DNA of 64,000 nt from Microbacterium hominis (GCF_013282805.1 NZ_CP054038.1:992001-1056000), one strand, 5' to 3'; numbered from the stretch's first letter, positions 26,354 to 35,853 are shown. Numbers and translations are program-made. The notes: a model not told the origin generated them from the sequence alone.

Positions 26354-27196
26354 ATGGGACGCATCACGCAGCGGCGCCCGGTGATCCGCATCTCGCTCGC
26401 GCACGGGGAGCGCCGCCGTGCCGACGTTCTCGCCGTCGAGGAGCCGCTGGAGATCCGCGTGGGTGGTCGCCCGCTCGCCGTGACGATGCGCACCCCGGGA
26501 GCCGACGTGGACCTCGCCGCCGGATTCCTCGTCTCGGAGGGGGTCATCGCCGCCGCGGTCGACCTCGCCGGCGCGATCCACTGCGCGGGGCCGGGCGACG
26601 GTGAGAACACCTACAACGTGCTCGATGTCACCCTCGCCCCCGACGTGGCCCCGCCCGCGCCCGACCTGGCCCGCAGCCACTACACGACCAGCTCGTGCGG
26701 GGTGTGCGGCAAGGCCTCGATCGAGGCCGTCGAGACCGTGTCGCGCTTCACCGTGGCACAGGACGACACGACAGTGGATGCCGCGCTGCTGGCCGGATTC
26801 CCCGAGGCCCTCCGCGCCCGGCAGGAGGTGTTCGAGAAGACCGGCGGGCTCCACGCGGCCGCGCTCTTGGACGCCGCCACGGGAGAGGTGCTGGTCGTGC
26901 GGGAGGACGTCGGGCGCCACAACGCCGTCGACAAGGTCGTCGGCTGGGCACTGCGGGAGGGCCTGCTGCCGCTGCGCGGCACGGTGCTGCAGGTGTCGGG
27001 TCGGGCAAGCTTCGAGCTGGTGCAGAAGGCCGCCATGGCCGGCATCCCGATCCTCGCCGCGGTCTCCGCGCCCTCGTCGCTCGCGGTGGAGCTCGCCGAG
27101 GCGCGGGGTGTCGCGCTGGTCGGGTTCCTGCGCGGCCAGACGATGAACGTGTACGCGAACGACGGCCGCATCGTGCGGCCGTCGTTCAGCGGGTGA
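26354..27196 (+). CDS. fdhD: Formate dehydrogenase sulfurtransferase FdhD
   Basis: 280 aa. [14 protein letters not shown] carries the sulfur-transfer Cys pair, and [16 protein letters not shown] plus [28 protein letters not shown] (centre QKAAMAG) bind the cofactor. It sulfurates the molybdenum site of FdhF-type enzymes before insertion and is therefore the probable maturation partner of the enzyme at 4.3 kb. Start ATG 26354 follows TAGGCT by 7 nt. Confidence 0.94.
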   Translation: MGRITQRRPVIRISLAHGERRRADVLAVEEPLEIRVGGRPLAVTMRTPGADVDLAAGFLVSEGVIAAAVDLAGAIHCAGPGDGENTYNVLDVTLAPDVAPPAPDLARSHYTTSSCGVCGKASIEAVETVSRFTVAQDDTTVDAALLAGFPEALRARQEVFEKTGGLHAAALLDAATGEVLVVREDVGRHNAVDKVVGWALREGLLPLRGTVLQVSGRASFELVQKAAMAGIPILAAVSAPSSLAVELAEARGVALVGFLRGQTMNVYANDGRIVRPSFSG

Positions 27197-27213
27197 GGGG
27201 CTGACCGGGCGGG

Positions 27214-27582
27214 TCAGAAGACGAACATCTGCCCCATGATCAGCACCGCGATGATGAACAGCGCGATGATCGCGCCGATGATCGCGAGCGTGCGACCGGA
27301 CAGGCGCGCCACGCCCCAGCCGACGAGCACGGGAAGGGCGACGAGGAAGATCGCCACGATCCACCAGAATGCCTGGTAGCCGCCGGTGGTCGCCTCTTCG
27401 AGGCGGCCGCCGAACAGCTGCTGGGTGCCGGGGTGGGTGGCGAACGAGACGGCCGCCGACAGCGGGACCGCGATGAAGGCGGCCACGACCAGACCCGACA
27501 GCACGCCCCACAGGGTCGGGCTGCCACCGCCGCTCATCACGCCGCCGGAGTGCTCACCATCACGCTGTTGCTGCGAAGCCAT
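27214..27582 (-). CDS. Small membrane protein, unknown function
   Basis: 122 aa. A polar, Gly/Gln-rich N-terminus is followed by three predicted membrane helices (about 25-48, 66-88, 96-119) and ends QMFVF. I selected ATG 27582 (MASQQQRDGEHSGG) because upstream in-frame codons look non-coding. No family recognised. It converges on fdhD with a 17-bp gap. Confidence 0.65.
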   Translation of the reverse strand: MASQQQRDGEHSGGVMSGGGSPTLWGVLSGLVVAAFIAVPLSAAVSFATHPGTQQLFGGRLEEATTGGYQAFWWIVAIFLVALPVLVGWGVARLSGRTLAIIGAIIALFIIAVLIMGQMFVF

Positions 27583-27620
27583 GAGCAGAACTCTAGTGGT
27601 CCACCGCCCCGGGGAAATGC

Positions 27621-27652
27621 GTGGGGTGGGATGCCGCGGCATCCCACCCCAC
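27621..27652 (-). terminator. Perfect 32-bp palindrome downstream of the M28 peptidase gene
   Basis: A 32-bp perfect palindrome without a real loop, centred on GGATGCCGCGGCATCC. It lies 37 nt past the peptidase stop codon in the direction of transcription and before the next minus-strand gene. It probably terminates transcription, though without a T-run. Confidence 0.5.
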
Positions 27653-27689
27653 TGTGTGCGCCGCTCACACGGCGCCGGTCATGCTCCGA

Positions 27690-29282
27690 TCAGTCGATGT
27701 CGTCGCCGTGGGAGTGGTCGTGACCGCCGCCCCCGCCCGCGAACGTGCCCTCGGGGCCGGCCGGAGCCGGGAACGTGAAGCCGCCGGGCACCTTCTTGCC
27801 GACCACGCCGTTGACCGATTCGGTCGAGTACGCGAACGTGAGCACGGCTGTCGCGATCGCGTCGGAGTTCACATCGAGCGCCTCGTGGGAGAGGTTGTCG
27901 ATCGTGTCGCACGCGAGGTGGTAGCACGGGTCGAACTGAGCGCCGGCGGTGCCGCCCCAGATCTCCTGCTGCTCCGGGGTCTTCACGACCTCGGCACCGG
28001 TGAACAGACCGCCGGCGGGGATGCCGTTGAGGATGAAGGCCTGATAGTCGCTGCGACCGCTGAACTCGGCATCCTCGTAGGGGATGCCGCGCTTGGTGAA
28101 GTAGCTCTCGAAGACGTCCTCGATCTGGATCGAGCCCTCCGGAACCACCACGGGCGCGGGGAACGACGACTCGTCACCGTCGTACACCATGAAGATGTAG
28201 TTCGGCGAGGCCACCATGTCGAAGTTCAGGTACAGCGCGATGCGGTCCTTCTCCTCCTGCGGCAGGCCGTTGACGTAGGCGTTGGAGCCCAGCAGCCCGC
28301 TCTCCTCGGCGCCCCACCACGCGAAGCGCAGCGTGTTCTGCGGCTCGAGCTTGGCGATCTGCTGTGCGATCTCCAGGAGTGCGGCCGACCCGCTGCCGTT
28401 GTCGTTGATGCCGGGGCCGCGTTGCACCGAGTCGAGGTGGGCGCCGGCCATGACGACGTTGTCGTCGTTCTTGCCCGGGAGCTCCGCGATCACGTTCACC
28501 TGCGGGCGCTGCTCGGGGGCGTCGACCTGGATGGTCGCCATCGATCCGGGCTGCGAGAGGGCCACGCCGTCGGCGAAGCTCGCGCCGACGACCGGGATGG
28601 TCACGGTGGCGCCGTCCGGCAGGAGCGTGCCGATGATCAGACCTTCACGATCCGGCGTGTTGCCCTGGTTGAAGATGATCACCGCGGTCGCACCGGCCGC
28701 CTGCGCGTTGACGGCCTTGATGCCGAAGCTGCACGTGCCGCGCTGGACGAGGGCGATGTTCCCGGGGGTGAAGCCGGCGAAGTCGGCGGGCTCGCAGCCG
28801 CTCGTGCTCGCGCGCGGCGGAGCGAGAGCCAGATCGACGGACTCGACGCTTGCGGACACGGTGCCGAAGCCGGTGCCGGTGAAGGTCCCCGTCTCGTAGG
28901 TTGCGGTGACCGGGGCGGTCTGCGTGAGCTGGGCGGGCGGCACGAACGTGAAGGGGAACTCGTTGGTCGTGACGTTCCAGCCGGCCGCGCGCAGCGTTTC
29001 GGCCACGTACTCCGCGCTGTCGGTGTAGCCGGGAAGACCGGCGGCGCGGTTCCCGCCGTTGGCGTCGGCGATCGCCTGGAAGGCCTCCTCGTGCTCGAGC
29101 ACACCGTCCAGGCGGACGCACTCCAGCAGCTTCTCGTAGGTGTTGTTGACGCGGTTGTCGCAGCCGGCGGAGGCCGGTGCGGCCGTCGCTGCGCCCGCGG
29201 ATCCCAGGGTGAGGGCGGCGGCAGCGGCTGCGGCGGCGGTGATGGCCGCCACGCGTCGGGAAAGCAGTGCAGATCGATACAT
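27690..29282 (-). CDS. Secreted M28 family zinc aminopeptidase with PA domain
   Basis: 530 aa. Signal peptide residues 1-35 (cut after ATAAPA). A PA insertion (about 145-270, with VQRGTCSFGIKAVNAQAAGA) precedes the M28 catalytic core. Zinc ligands and base are visible: AGAHLDSV, the bridging Asp in GINDNGSGSAALLE, GAEESGLLGS, Asp in YLNFDMV and the final His in FDPCYHLACDT. The tail HDHSHGDD may bind metal. It resembles Streptomyces aminopeptidase/aminopeptidase Y. Likely an extracellular peptide scavenger. Confidence 0.92.
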   Translation of the reverse strand: MYRSALLSRRVAAITAAAAAAAALTLGSAGAATAAPASAGCDNRVNNTYEKLLECVRLDGVLEHEEAFQAIADANGGNRAAGLPGYTDSAEYVAETLRAAGWNVTTNEFPFTFVPPAQLTQTAPVTATYETGTFTGTGFGTVSASVESVDLALAPPRASTSGCEPADFAGFTPGNIALVQRGTCSFGIKAVNAQAAGATAVIIFNQGNTPDREGLIIGTLLPDGATVTIPVVGASFADGVALSQPGSMATIQVDAPEQRPQVNVIAELPGKNDDNVVMAGAHLDSVQRGPGINDNGSGSAALLEIAQQIAKLEPQNTLRFAWWGAEESGLLGSNAYVNGLPQEEKDRIALYLNFDMVASPNYIFMVYDGDESSFPAPVVVPEGSIQIEDVFESYFTKRGIPYEDAEFSGRSDYQAFILNGIPAGGLFTGAEVVKTPEQQEIWGGTAGAQFDPCYHLACDTIDNLSHEALDVNSDAIATAVLTFAYSTESVNGVVGKKVPGGFTFPAPAGPEGTFAGGGGGHDHSHGDDID

Positions 29283-29490
29283 CGTCTCTCCTGTTTCGGT
29301 TATCGTGCGGCTTCATCGACGCACGTTGGCCCGAACGTATACGTCGCGGGTCCCACGCGGGGGAGTTCTCATCTGTCTCTCATCAATTCGGTGATGGCGA
29401 TGGGTCGACGGGATGCGGAATGCTGCGCCCCGCGCGTCGGAAGAGTGCAGTGTGACAGGGCGTCGGGGGTCCGGCTCGTGTGCCCGCGGC

Positions 29491-29504
29491 GGGACCAAAG
29501 TCCC
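29491..29504. promoter_or_regulatory. DosR-like box upstream of the DoxX-like gene (GGGACCAAAGTCCC)
   Basis: Exact reverse complement of the box upstream of cydA (24566-24579). It lies about 98 nt before the ATG of the DoxX-like gene and 31 nt upstream of the TGGTCAGACCA palindrome. Confidence 0.6.
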
Positions 29505-29535
29505 TGTCGGGGTGCTCGCGGATGCGGGATTCTTA

Positions 29536-29550
29536 TGTGGTCAGACCACA
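29536..29550. promoter_or_regulatory. Palindrome upstream of the DoxX-like gene (TGTGGTCAGACCACA)
   Basis: A perfect 15-bp palindrome sharing the 11-bp core TGGTCAGACCA with the cydA site at 24481-24495. It is 51 nt upstream of the start codon, overlapping or just after the likely -10 region (TTCTTATGT). Confidence 0.65.
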
Positions 29551-29601
29551 AACGAGAGAGGCCGGCGGACGTCGACCCCGACCGAAGCAAGGAGAATCCT
29601 C

Positions 29602-30198
29602 ATGACCACCCACGCGGTTCCCACCCGACTCGCGACAGCGGGCACTCGAACCCCCGCCGTCGCGAAGGCCGTGCCGGCCGAGCGGTCGATCGTCACCACG
29701 GTCGTCGGCCGTCGCTCGCTCGCCGTGCTGCGCCTCGCCACGGGGTTCATCTTCCTGTGGGCATTCCTCGACAAGGCCTTCGGACTGGGCTTCGCCACGC
29801 CGGTCGAGCGGGCCTGGATCAACGGCGGCACCCCCGCGCAGGGCTTCCTCAACAGCGAGGCCGTGACCGGACCCCTGCAGCCCTTCTTCCAGAGCCTGGC
29901 CTCGCCGCTCGTCGACGTGCTGTTCATGGCAGGACTCCTCGGTATCGGGGTCGCACTCATCGCGGGCGTGGGTCTGCGCATCGCGGCCGGCGCCACCACG
30001 GCGCTGATGCTCCTCATGTACCTGGCCGAGTGGCCGTTCGCCGCGAACGCCGGCTCGACCAACCCGCTCATCGATTACCACGTCGTGTACGCCCTGGTCG
30101 CGATCGCCATCGCCGCGTTGGCCGCCGGCGAGACGTGGGGCCTGGGCGCCCAGTGGAAGAAGCTGCCGTTCGTGCAGCGCAACCGCTGGCTGATCTGA
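29602..30198 (+). CDS. DoxX-like membrane protein
   Basis: 198 aa with four membrane helices. Residues about 45-185 match the DoxX/DoxD-like family (SLAVLRLATGFIFLWAFLDKAFGLG; later VDVLFMAGLLGIGVALIAGVGLRIAAG, centre AGLLGIGV). DoxX relatives are quinone-interacting or redox-linked membrane proteins, but the exact activity is not predictable. A strong RBS (AAGGAGA) precedes ATG 29602. It shares two promoter motifs with cydABDC, implying joint control with the bd oxidase. Confidence 0.75.
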   Translation: MTTHAVPTRLATAGTRTPAVAKAVPAERSIVTTVVGRRSLAVLRLATGFIFLWAFLDKAFGLGFATPVERAWINGGTPAQGFLNSEAVTGPLQPFFQSLASPLVDVLFMAGLLGIGVALIAGVGLRIAAGATTALMLLMYLAEWPFAANAGSTNPLIDYHVVYALVAIAIAALAAGETWGLGAQWKKLPFVQRNRWLI

Positions 30199-30238
30199 CG
30201 GCACGGCGGGCTCCCTGAGCCCCCGTCGACCGTCACCC

Positions 30239-30277
30239 ACCGGCTCGGAGCCCGCCCCCCTGGGGCTCCGAGCCGGT
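30239..30277. terminator. Bidirectional intrinsic terminator
   Basis: Perfect 15-bp stem (30239-30253 with 30263-30277) and a 9-nt loop in the gap between the convergent DoxX-like gene and the LLM oxidoreductase gene. Confidence 0.75.
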
Positions 30278-30308
30278 TCAGGTCTGTGTGCGCGGGGCCG
30301 CGTCCGGT

Positions 30309-31340
30309 TCAGACCCGGGTGCTCTGCCAGCCGAGGGCGGGCGCCACGTGGGTCGCGAAGGATTCGACCACCCGCAGGTTGAACGCGACGCCGAGCTGGC
30401 TGGGAATCGTCAGCATGAGGGTGTCGGCACTCCGGATCGCGGCGTCCTGGAGCAGCTGCTCGACGAGCACGTCGGGCTCGGCCGCGTAGGTCTTGCCGAA
30501 GGTGGAGCGGATGCCATCGATGACGCCGATCTGGTCGCCGTCCTGGCGGCCGCCGAAGTACAGGTGGTCCTCCGCGGTCGTGAGCGGGAAGATCGACCGG
30601 CTCACCGAGACGCGCGGCTCGCCGGGGTGGCCGGCCTCCCGCCACGCGGCGCGGAACGCCTCGATCTGCTGGGCCTGGAGCTCGTCGAACGGCGTGCCGT
30701 CGGCCTCGGTGAGCAGCGTCGAGGACATGAGGTTCACGCCCATGCGCCCTGCCCATTCGGCGGAGTCGCGATTGCCCGCACCCCACCACACGCGCGAACG
30801 CAGCCCGGGGGAGTGCGGCTCGATGCGCTGCCTCCCGGTGGCCCCGGTGCCGAACGGGCTCACCGCATCGCGCTCGGCGAGGCCCTCCCCGTCGATCGCG
30901 CGCAGGAACAGGTCGAAGTGCTCGCGGGCGAGGTCGGCCCCACGCGGGTCGGCGGAACCGGTGTAGCCGAACGCCTCGTAGCCCCGCACGACCGTCTCCG
31001 GTGACCCGCGGCTGACGCCGAGGGCGAGCCTGCCGTCGGAGAGCAGATCCACCGCGGCCGCCTCCTCCGCGAGGTAGAGCGGGTTCTCGTAGCGCATGTC
31101 GATCACGCCGGTGCCCATCTCGATGCGCTCGGTGGTCGCCGCGATGGCCGCCAGGAGCGGCATCGGGGAGGCCTGCTGCCGGGCGAAGTGGTGCACGCGG
31201 AAGTAGATGCCGTTCGCGCCCAGGTCGTCCATCCCCTGCGCCAGGTCGACGGCCTGCTTCATCGAGTCGCCCGCGGTGAGCTGGCGGCCGCCGCCGAGGG
31301 GGCCGTAGTGGCCGAAGGAGAGGGTTCCGAAACGCTGCAT
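30309..31340 (-). CDS. LLM class flavin-dependent oxidoreductase
   Basis: 343 aa, a luciferase-like TIM barrel. [16 protein letters not shown] begins the barrel; [27 protein letters not shown] (centre FRVHHFAR), [19 protein letters not shown] and [17 protein letters not shown] are typical of the F420/FMN-using luciferase-like group. Substrate unknown. I chose ATG 31340 as the start of the conserved sequence. Confidence 0.85.
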   Translation of the reverse strand: MQRFGTLSFGHYGPLGGGRQLTAGDSMKQAVDLAQGMDDLGANGIYFRVHHFARQQASPMPLLAAIAATTERIEMGTGVIDMRYENPLYLAEEAAAVDLLSDGRLALGVSRGSPETVVRGYEAFGYTGSADPRGADLAREHFDLFLRAIDGEGLAERDAVSPFGTGATGRQRIEPHSPGLRSRVWWGAGNRDSAEWAGRMGVNLMSSTLLTEADGTPFDELQAQQIEAFRAAWREAGHPGEPRVSVSRSIFPLTTAEDHLYFGGRQDGDQIGVIDGIRSTFGKTYAAEPDVLVEQLLQDAAIRSADTLMLTIPSQLGVAFNLRVVESFATHVAPALGWQSTRV

Positions 31341-31380
31341 GGCAGACCGAACGCTACTCCGGCGCGCTTCATTCCGGTGA

Positions 31381-31404
31381 ATGGATGCCGCGCGCGGCAT
31401 CCAT
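31381..31404. repeat. Perfect 24-bp palindrome
   Basis: Two head-to-head copies of ATGGATGCCGCG make a perfect palindrome in the divergent gap between the LLM oxidoreductase gene and deoC. It is built on the window-wide word GGATGCC. Confidence 0.7.
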
Positions 31405-31498
31405 CGATCAGCAACCTGCCAGGTGGATGCGGGACAATGAAGGGTTGCTCCGGTGCTCGGAGCGACGCCACCCCACCCGCTCTCGTCCCTGGAGGATC

Positions 31499-32164
31499 AT
31501 GTCCATCGAGGCTCTTGCTCGCACCGTCGACCACACGCTGCTCAAGCCCGACGCGACCTCCGACGACATCGCCGCCGCGATCGCCGAGGCTTCCGAGCTC
31601 GGTGCGTACAGCGTCTGCGTCTCGCCGTCGGCGCTGCCCGTGGCGGTGCCCGGCGACCTGAAGCTCACCGTCGTGTGCGGCTTCCCCAGCGGCAAGCACC
31701 ACTCCGAGGTCAAGGCCGCCGAGGCGCGCCTCGCCACCGCGCAGGGCGCGGACGAGATCGACATGGTCATCGACATCAGCGCCGCTCGCGAGGGCCGCTT
31801 CGCCGACGTCGAGGCCGACATCCGCGCCGTGCGCGCGGCCGCGCCGGCGCCCGTGGTGCTGAAGGTCATCATCGAGTCGGCCGCCCTCACCGACGAGCAG
31901 ATCGTGGGCGCGTGCCGCGCCGCCGAGGCAGCCGGCGCCGACTTCGTCAAGACCTCGACCGGCTTCCACCCGGCGGGCGGCGCGACGCTGCACGCCGTCG
32001 AGCTGATGAAGACCACGGTCGGCGACCGGCTCGAGGTCAAGGCCTCGGGCGGCATCCGCACCCTGGCCGACGCCGAGGCGATGCTCGCCGCCGGCGCCTC
32101 GCGCCTGGGCGTGTCGAGCACGCGGGCGATCCTCGCGGGCACCGTCGTCACCAGCACGTACTGA
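31499..32164 (+). CDS. deoC: Deoxyribose-phosphate aldolase
   Basis: 221 aa, full length. [11 protein letters not shown] at the N-terminus, [23 protein letters not shown], the Schiff-base Lys in DFVKTSTGF and the second Lys in VKASGGIRT define DeoC. It cleaves 2-deoxyribose 5-phosphate to glyceraldehyde 3-phosphate and acetaldehyde. A strong GGAGGATC RBS precedes ATG 31499, in contrast to the leaderless neighbours. It is monocistronic. Confidence 0.95.
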   Translation: MSIEALARTVDHTLLKPDATSDDIAAAIAEASELGAYSVCVSPSALPVAVPGDLKLTVVCGFPSGKHHSEVKAAEARLATAQGADEIDMVIDISAAREGRFADVEADIRAVRAAAPAPVVLKVIIESAALTDEQIVGACRAAEAAGADFVKTSTGFHPAGGATLHAVELMKTTVGDRLEVKASGGIRTLADAEAMLAAGASRLGVSSTRAILAGTVVTSTY

Positions 32165-32186
32165 CCCGGATCGCCGGCGCGCCGGT

Positions 32187-33863
32187 TCAGCCGGCGAGTG
32201 CCCGGTGCACGGAGGCGACCGCGCTGGAGCCCTCGCCGACGGCCGCAGCCACGCGCTTCATCGACCCTCGGCGCACGTCGCCGGCCGCGAACACACGCGG
32301 CACCGACGTCTCGAACGGAAGCGGCTCGCGGCGCAGCGCGCGCCAGCGTTCGCCCAGCGCGGCCCCGGCGATATCGGTGCCGGTGCGCAGGAACCCCTCC
32401 TCGTCGCGGTCCAGCCCCGCCAGCCATGCGGTCGCCGGCTCGGCGCCGATGAAGCAGAACAGCCCCTTCGCGTCGACGTCGCCGACGCCCTCGATGCGCA
32501 CGCGCTCGAGCGCGGCCTCTCCGTCGAGGCCCACCACACGGGCCCGGGTGTGCACCTGCACCCGCGGGTCCTCGACGAGCCGGTCGACGAGGTAGCTCGA
32601 CATCCGCGCCGACAGGTCGGCGCCGCGCGCGACCAGGCGCACCGGACACCCGTTCGCGGCGAGGTACAGCGCGGCCTGCCCGGCCGAGTTCGCACCCCCC
32701 ACGACCACGACCGGCGATTCGGCGACCTGGCGCAGCTCCAGCGGAGTGGCGGCGTAGAAGATCCCCGCGCCCTCGAAGTCGCTCCACCGATCGAGGTCGA
32801 GGCGACGATATGCGGCGCCTGAGGTGACGATGGCGCTGCGAGCGTGCACGACGCGCCCGTCGCTCAGCGTGATCTCGAGGGCACCGTCGACCTCGTCGAG
32901 CGCGACCGCCTCGCACGGCGCGTAGACGCGAACCCCGAATTTCAGGGCCTGCAGCGAGGCCTGGCCGATGAGGTCGCCGCCGCTCACGCCGAACGGGAAG
33001 CCCAGGAAGTTCTCGATGCGCGACGTCGCCGCCGCCTGCCCGCCCGGTGCCACCGAATCCAGGAGCACGGTGCTCAGACCCTCCGAGGCGCCGTAGATCG
33101 CCGCCGCGAGCCCGGCCGGCCCGCCGCCGATGACGGCGAGGTCGACGAGCGTGTCGGCGTGGGCCTGATAGCTCAGTCCGAGCCGATCGGCGACGATGCC
33201 CGGTGTCGCGCGCAGGATCGGCTCGCCCTGCACGAACGCGACCGGAAGGTCATCGGCCGTCACCCCGTGCTCGCCCAGATGGCCGAGGTCGCCCGGCGCC
33301 AGCTCGAACGAGGTGTGCACCAGGTCGGTGCGCTCGGCGAAGCGGCGCAGGTCCTGGAAGCCCTTCGAACCGCGCGGCCCGACGAGCTTGAGCGTGAGGG
33401 CGGCAGGTCCCTTCCGCAGCGACTCCCGCCGCGCCCACAGCGCGTGGAGGATGAGATCGCACAGCTCGTCGTCCTCGCTCATCAGGCGGCGCAGCCTCGC
33501 GCGCGGCACGCGGCGGATCGTCCCCGGTTCGGTCACCCGCGCCGAGAGGAACGCGGACTGGCCGTTGAGCAGACCGAGCTCGCCGGCGAACGACCGCGGC
33601 CCCATGCGCGTGATGAGGGCTTCGCCGACCCAGCCGAGGGAGTCCCGCACGATCTCCAGCGCGCCGGACTCGATGAGGATCAGGTCGTACTCGGGGTCGC
33701 CGGTGCGGAACGCGTAGTCGCCGGCCGCGACCTCCTGGGGCTCGCCGATCGCGCACAGCCGCGCCCACTGCGCGTCGGTGAGCTGCGGCGCCATGGACGT
33801 GTCGGGCAGGGGCGTGTCGGCCGTATCGGCGCCGTGCCCGGCGTCGTGAGACTTCTCGTGCAC
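32187..33863 (-). CDS. Cyclic nucleotide-binding domain fused to a thioredoxin-reductase-like flavoprotein
   Basis: 558 aa. Residues about 25-150 are a CRP-type cyclic nucleotide-binding domain ([46 protein letters not shown]). About 160-225 form a linker/adaptor region. Residues about 235-558 are a thioredoxin reductase-like FAD/NAD domain ([47 protein letters not shown]). The CxxC redox pair is missing: the position reads FYAATP. It may therefore be an FAD-NAD(P)H sensor or oxidoreductase with another acceptor. GTG 33863 sits 7 nt after TACCCT, a leaderless start. Confidence 0.85.
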   Translation of the reverse strand: MHEKSHDAGHGADTADTPLPDTSMAPQLTDAQWARLCAIGEPQEVAAGDYAFRTGDPEYDLILIESGALEIVRDSLGWVGEALITRMGPRSFAGELGLLNGQSAFLSARVTEPGTIRRVPRARLRRLMSEDDELCDLILHALWARRESLRKGPAALTLKLVGPRGSKGFQDLRRFAERTDLVHTSFELAPGDLGHLGEHGVTADDLPVAFVQGEPILRATPGIVADRLGLSYQAHADTLVDLAVIGGGPAGLAAAIYGASEGLSTVLLDSVAPGGQAAATSRIENFLGFPFGVSGGDLIGQASLQALKFGVRVYAPCEAVALDEVDGALEITLSDGRVVHARSAIVTSGAAYRRLDLDRWSDFEGAGIFYAATPLELRQVAESPVVVVGGANSAGQAALYLAANGCPVRLVARGADLSARMSSYLVDRLVEDPRVQVHTRARVVGLDGEAALERVRIEGVGDVDAKGLFCFIGAEPATAWLAGLDRDEEGFLRTGTDIAGAALGERWRALRREPLPFETSVPRVFAAGDVRRGSMKRVAAAVGEGSSAVASVHRALAG

Positions 33864-33978
33864 GAGTCCGAGGGTAGACCCGCAGGCCGCGACCGCGGGC
33901 CGGTCCTTCCGAGATCGGTTCACGCCGGCGTGCGGTGGTCCCGCGCGTTCCCAGGCGGTGTTTCGTACGCTTGTCGGC

Positions 33979-34707
33979 GTGGCATCCATCCTGAACATCT
34001 CCGCCTACCTGTTCACGGCGATCGACGATCGTGAGCAGCTGCGTCCGGTGCTGCGCGAGCGCGCGCTCGCGGCGGGGCTGAAGGGCACGATCCTGCTCGC
34101 CGAGGAGGGGATCAATCTGTTCCTGGCGGGCGACGCCGACGCGGTGCGCGCATTCGTCGACGAGCTGCGCCGCGACCCTCGCTTCGCGCGGCTCACGACC
34201 AAGGAGAGCTGGTCCGAGACCCAGCCGTTCGGCAAGTTGCTCGTCAAGCTCAAGGGCGAGATCATCCGGATGAACCACCCGACGATCCGCCCCGAGTCCG
34301 GTCGCGCGCCCGCCGTGGAGCCGGCGACGCTGCGGCGCTGGCTGGATCAGGGGCACGACGACGCCGGCCGAGAGGTGGTGCTTCTCGACACGCGCAACGC
34401 CTTCGAGGTCGACTACGGCACCTTCGTCGGCGCGCTGGACTGGCGCATCGAGCGGTTCACGCAGTTCCCCGGCGCCGCGGCCGAGAACCGGGCGGCGCTG
34501 GAGGGCAAGACGGTCGTGAGCTTCTGCACGGGCGGCATCCGCTGCGAGAAGGCCGCCATCTACCTGCAGGATGCCGGGATCGACGCGCTGCAACTCGAAG
34601 GCGGCATCCTCGGCTATTTCGAACGCGAGGGCGGCGCCCATTGGGCCGGCGACTGCTTCGTCTTCGACGAGCGCGAGGCGCTCACCCCGGAGCTCGCACC
34701 CCGCTGA
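33979..34707 (+). CDS. trhO: Rhodanese-like tRNA uridine-34 hydroxylase TrhO
   Basis: 242 aa. An N-terminal acylphosphatase-like/ferredoxin-like domain ([18 protein letters not shown]) precedes a rhodanese domain with the catalytic Cys in [16 protein letters not shown] and the GGILGYFE element, diagnostic of YceA/TrhO. It makes 5-hydroxyuridine at the tRNA wobble position in E. coli. GTG 33979 follows TACGCT (33966-33971) by 7 nt. It is divergent from the cyclic nucleotide/reductase fusion. Confidence 0.9.
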   Translation: MASILNISAYLFTAIDDREQLRPVLRERALAAGLKGTILLAEEGINLFLAGDADAVRAFVDELRRDPRFARLTTKESWSETQPFGKLLVKLKGEIIRMNHPTIRPESGRAPAVEPATLRRWLDQGHDDAGREVVLLDTRNAFEVDYGTFVGALDWRIERFTQFPGAAAENRAALEGKTVVSFCTGGIRCEKAAIYLQDAGIDALQLEGGILGYFEREGGAHWAGDCFVFDEREALTPELAPR

Positions 34708-34715
34708 GCGGGTCG

Positions 34716-34740
34716 TTCCGGTGTGCTCGATCCACCGGAA
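34716..34740. terminator. Terminator-like hairpin between convergent genes
   Basis: Perfect 8-bp stem TTCCGGTG/CACCGGAA with a 9-nt loop, 8 nt after the trhO stop and 6 nt after the stop of the convergent membrane protein gene. Confidence 0.6.
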
Positions 34741-34746
34741 GGGGCC

Positions 34747-35670
34747 CTACGGCGTCCGGGGCTTCGCTCCGGACGGCTCCTTGACCGAGCCCGGCTTGTC
34801 GCCGGGGTGCCGCGTGATGAGGTTCGTGGCCCAGCGTTCGTTGAAGCCGGCGAGGAACCCGAGCGCGCCCCAGAAGTAGAAGCTGTCCACGGTCTCGCTC
34901 GCTCCGGGACCGATGCCGAAGTCGGCGATCACCCCGCTCTTGAGGAGCAGGAGGATCGCGACGCCGAAGGCCACGCCCAGGGCGATGCGATAGTGCGCGG
35001 CGCCGCTGCGGGCGACGTCGTACGAGACATCGGAGTGGCTGAGCCGCAGGAGCACGCTGACGCCGGCGCCGGCCGCCCCCGCTCCGACCACGACGAGGAT
35101 GTCGCGCATGGCGGCGAGTTCGGCGGCGGTCGGCGCGATGATCCGGTTCGACCGGAGCGAGTACTCGGCGACGACGACCACGAGGATCACCAGCATGGTG
35201 AACAGCACGCTCTGCGTCAGCCGGTGCGCATACAGGCGCCGCGAGATCTCACCCTCCCGTCGTTCGACGAAGTCCTTGGCGCACCGCACACGGCGCTCGA
35301 GGGATTTCCTCGCTTCGGGGGTGAACCGCTCGGCGGCCGTCAGCGCGAGGGCGGCTTCGTGGACCCCCTCGCGGACGATCTCCTCGAACTGCTCGGACTC
35401 GGTGAGGCCCATCACGCGGCGACCGCGGAGGTAGAACTCGTCGAGCTCCCCGAACAGGGCGGGGGCGGCCTTCGCCACGAGTGCGGCATCGGCCCGGTAC
35501 GACTCCTCCCCGGAACGGAGGAGGCCGCGAACGGGTTGAGCCCCGCTCAGTGCGGGCGGCACCGCCCGCGCCACGAAGCGCTTCCAGGCTCGTCCGGCTT
35601 TGGCCGCGGCATCCGCTGCGGCTGCGCTCAGGTCGTCGCTCGCCGACCCGGGCGCCGTCGTTGTGGTCAT
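34747..35670 (-). CDS. Membrane protein of unknown function
   Basis: 307 aa. The N-terminal half is helical, charged and soluble (about 1-145, including FTPEARKSLERRVRCAKDFVERREGEI, centre KSLERRVRCAK); four membrane helices follow (about 150-172, 185-205, 228-250, 262-280), then a polar tail. A good RBS (AGGGAGA) precedes ATG 35670. I recognise no family. Confidence 0.7.
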   Translation of the reverse strand: MTTTTAPGSASDDLSAAAADAAAKAGRAWKRFVARAVPPALSGAQPVRGLLRSGEESYRADAALVAKAAPALFGELDEFYLRGRRVMGLTESEQFEEIVREGVHEAALALTAAERFTPEARKSLERRVRCAKDFVERREGEISRRLYAHRLTQSVLFTMLVILVVVVAEYSLRSNRIIAPTAAELAAMRDILVVVGAGAAGAGVSVLLRLSHSDVSYDVARSGAAHYRIALGVAFGVAILLLLKSGVIADFGIGPGASETVDSFYFWGALGFLAGFNERWATNLITRHPGDKPGSVKEPSGAKPRTP

Positions 35671-35789
35671 GGCACATCTCCCTGTTCGGGGCGCCGACAC
35701 CGCGTCGGCGCGCGTGACTGTCGTGAAGGGAGAGGCGCGGGGAGTGGAGTGTGATACCGCCTCGCACCGCCGCCCATGGCAGCAGAACG

Positions 35790-35853
35790 TCGGAGATCTG
35801 CCGTCGTGCGGACACGATCGGCTCCTTTGCTCCGAACGACGGCGGATCTCCGA
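35790..35853. repeat. Intergenic long hairpin (23-bp arms, 18-nt loop)
   Basis: Arms 35790-35812 and 35831-35853 match at 21 of 23 positions, around an 18-nt loop. It lies in the divergent gap between the unknown membrane protein and the DUF3054 gene. It has the same geometry as the hairpin at 41670-41731 but a different sequence. Confidence 0.7.
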
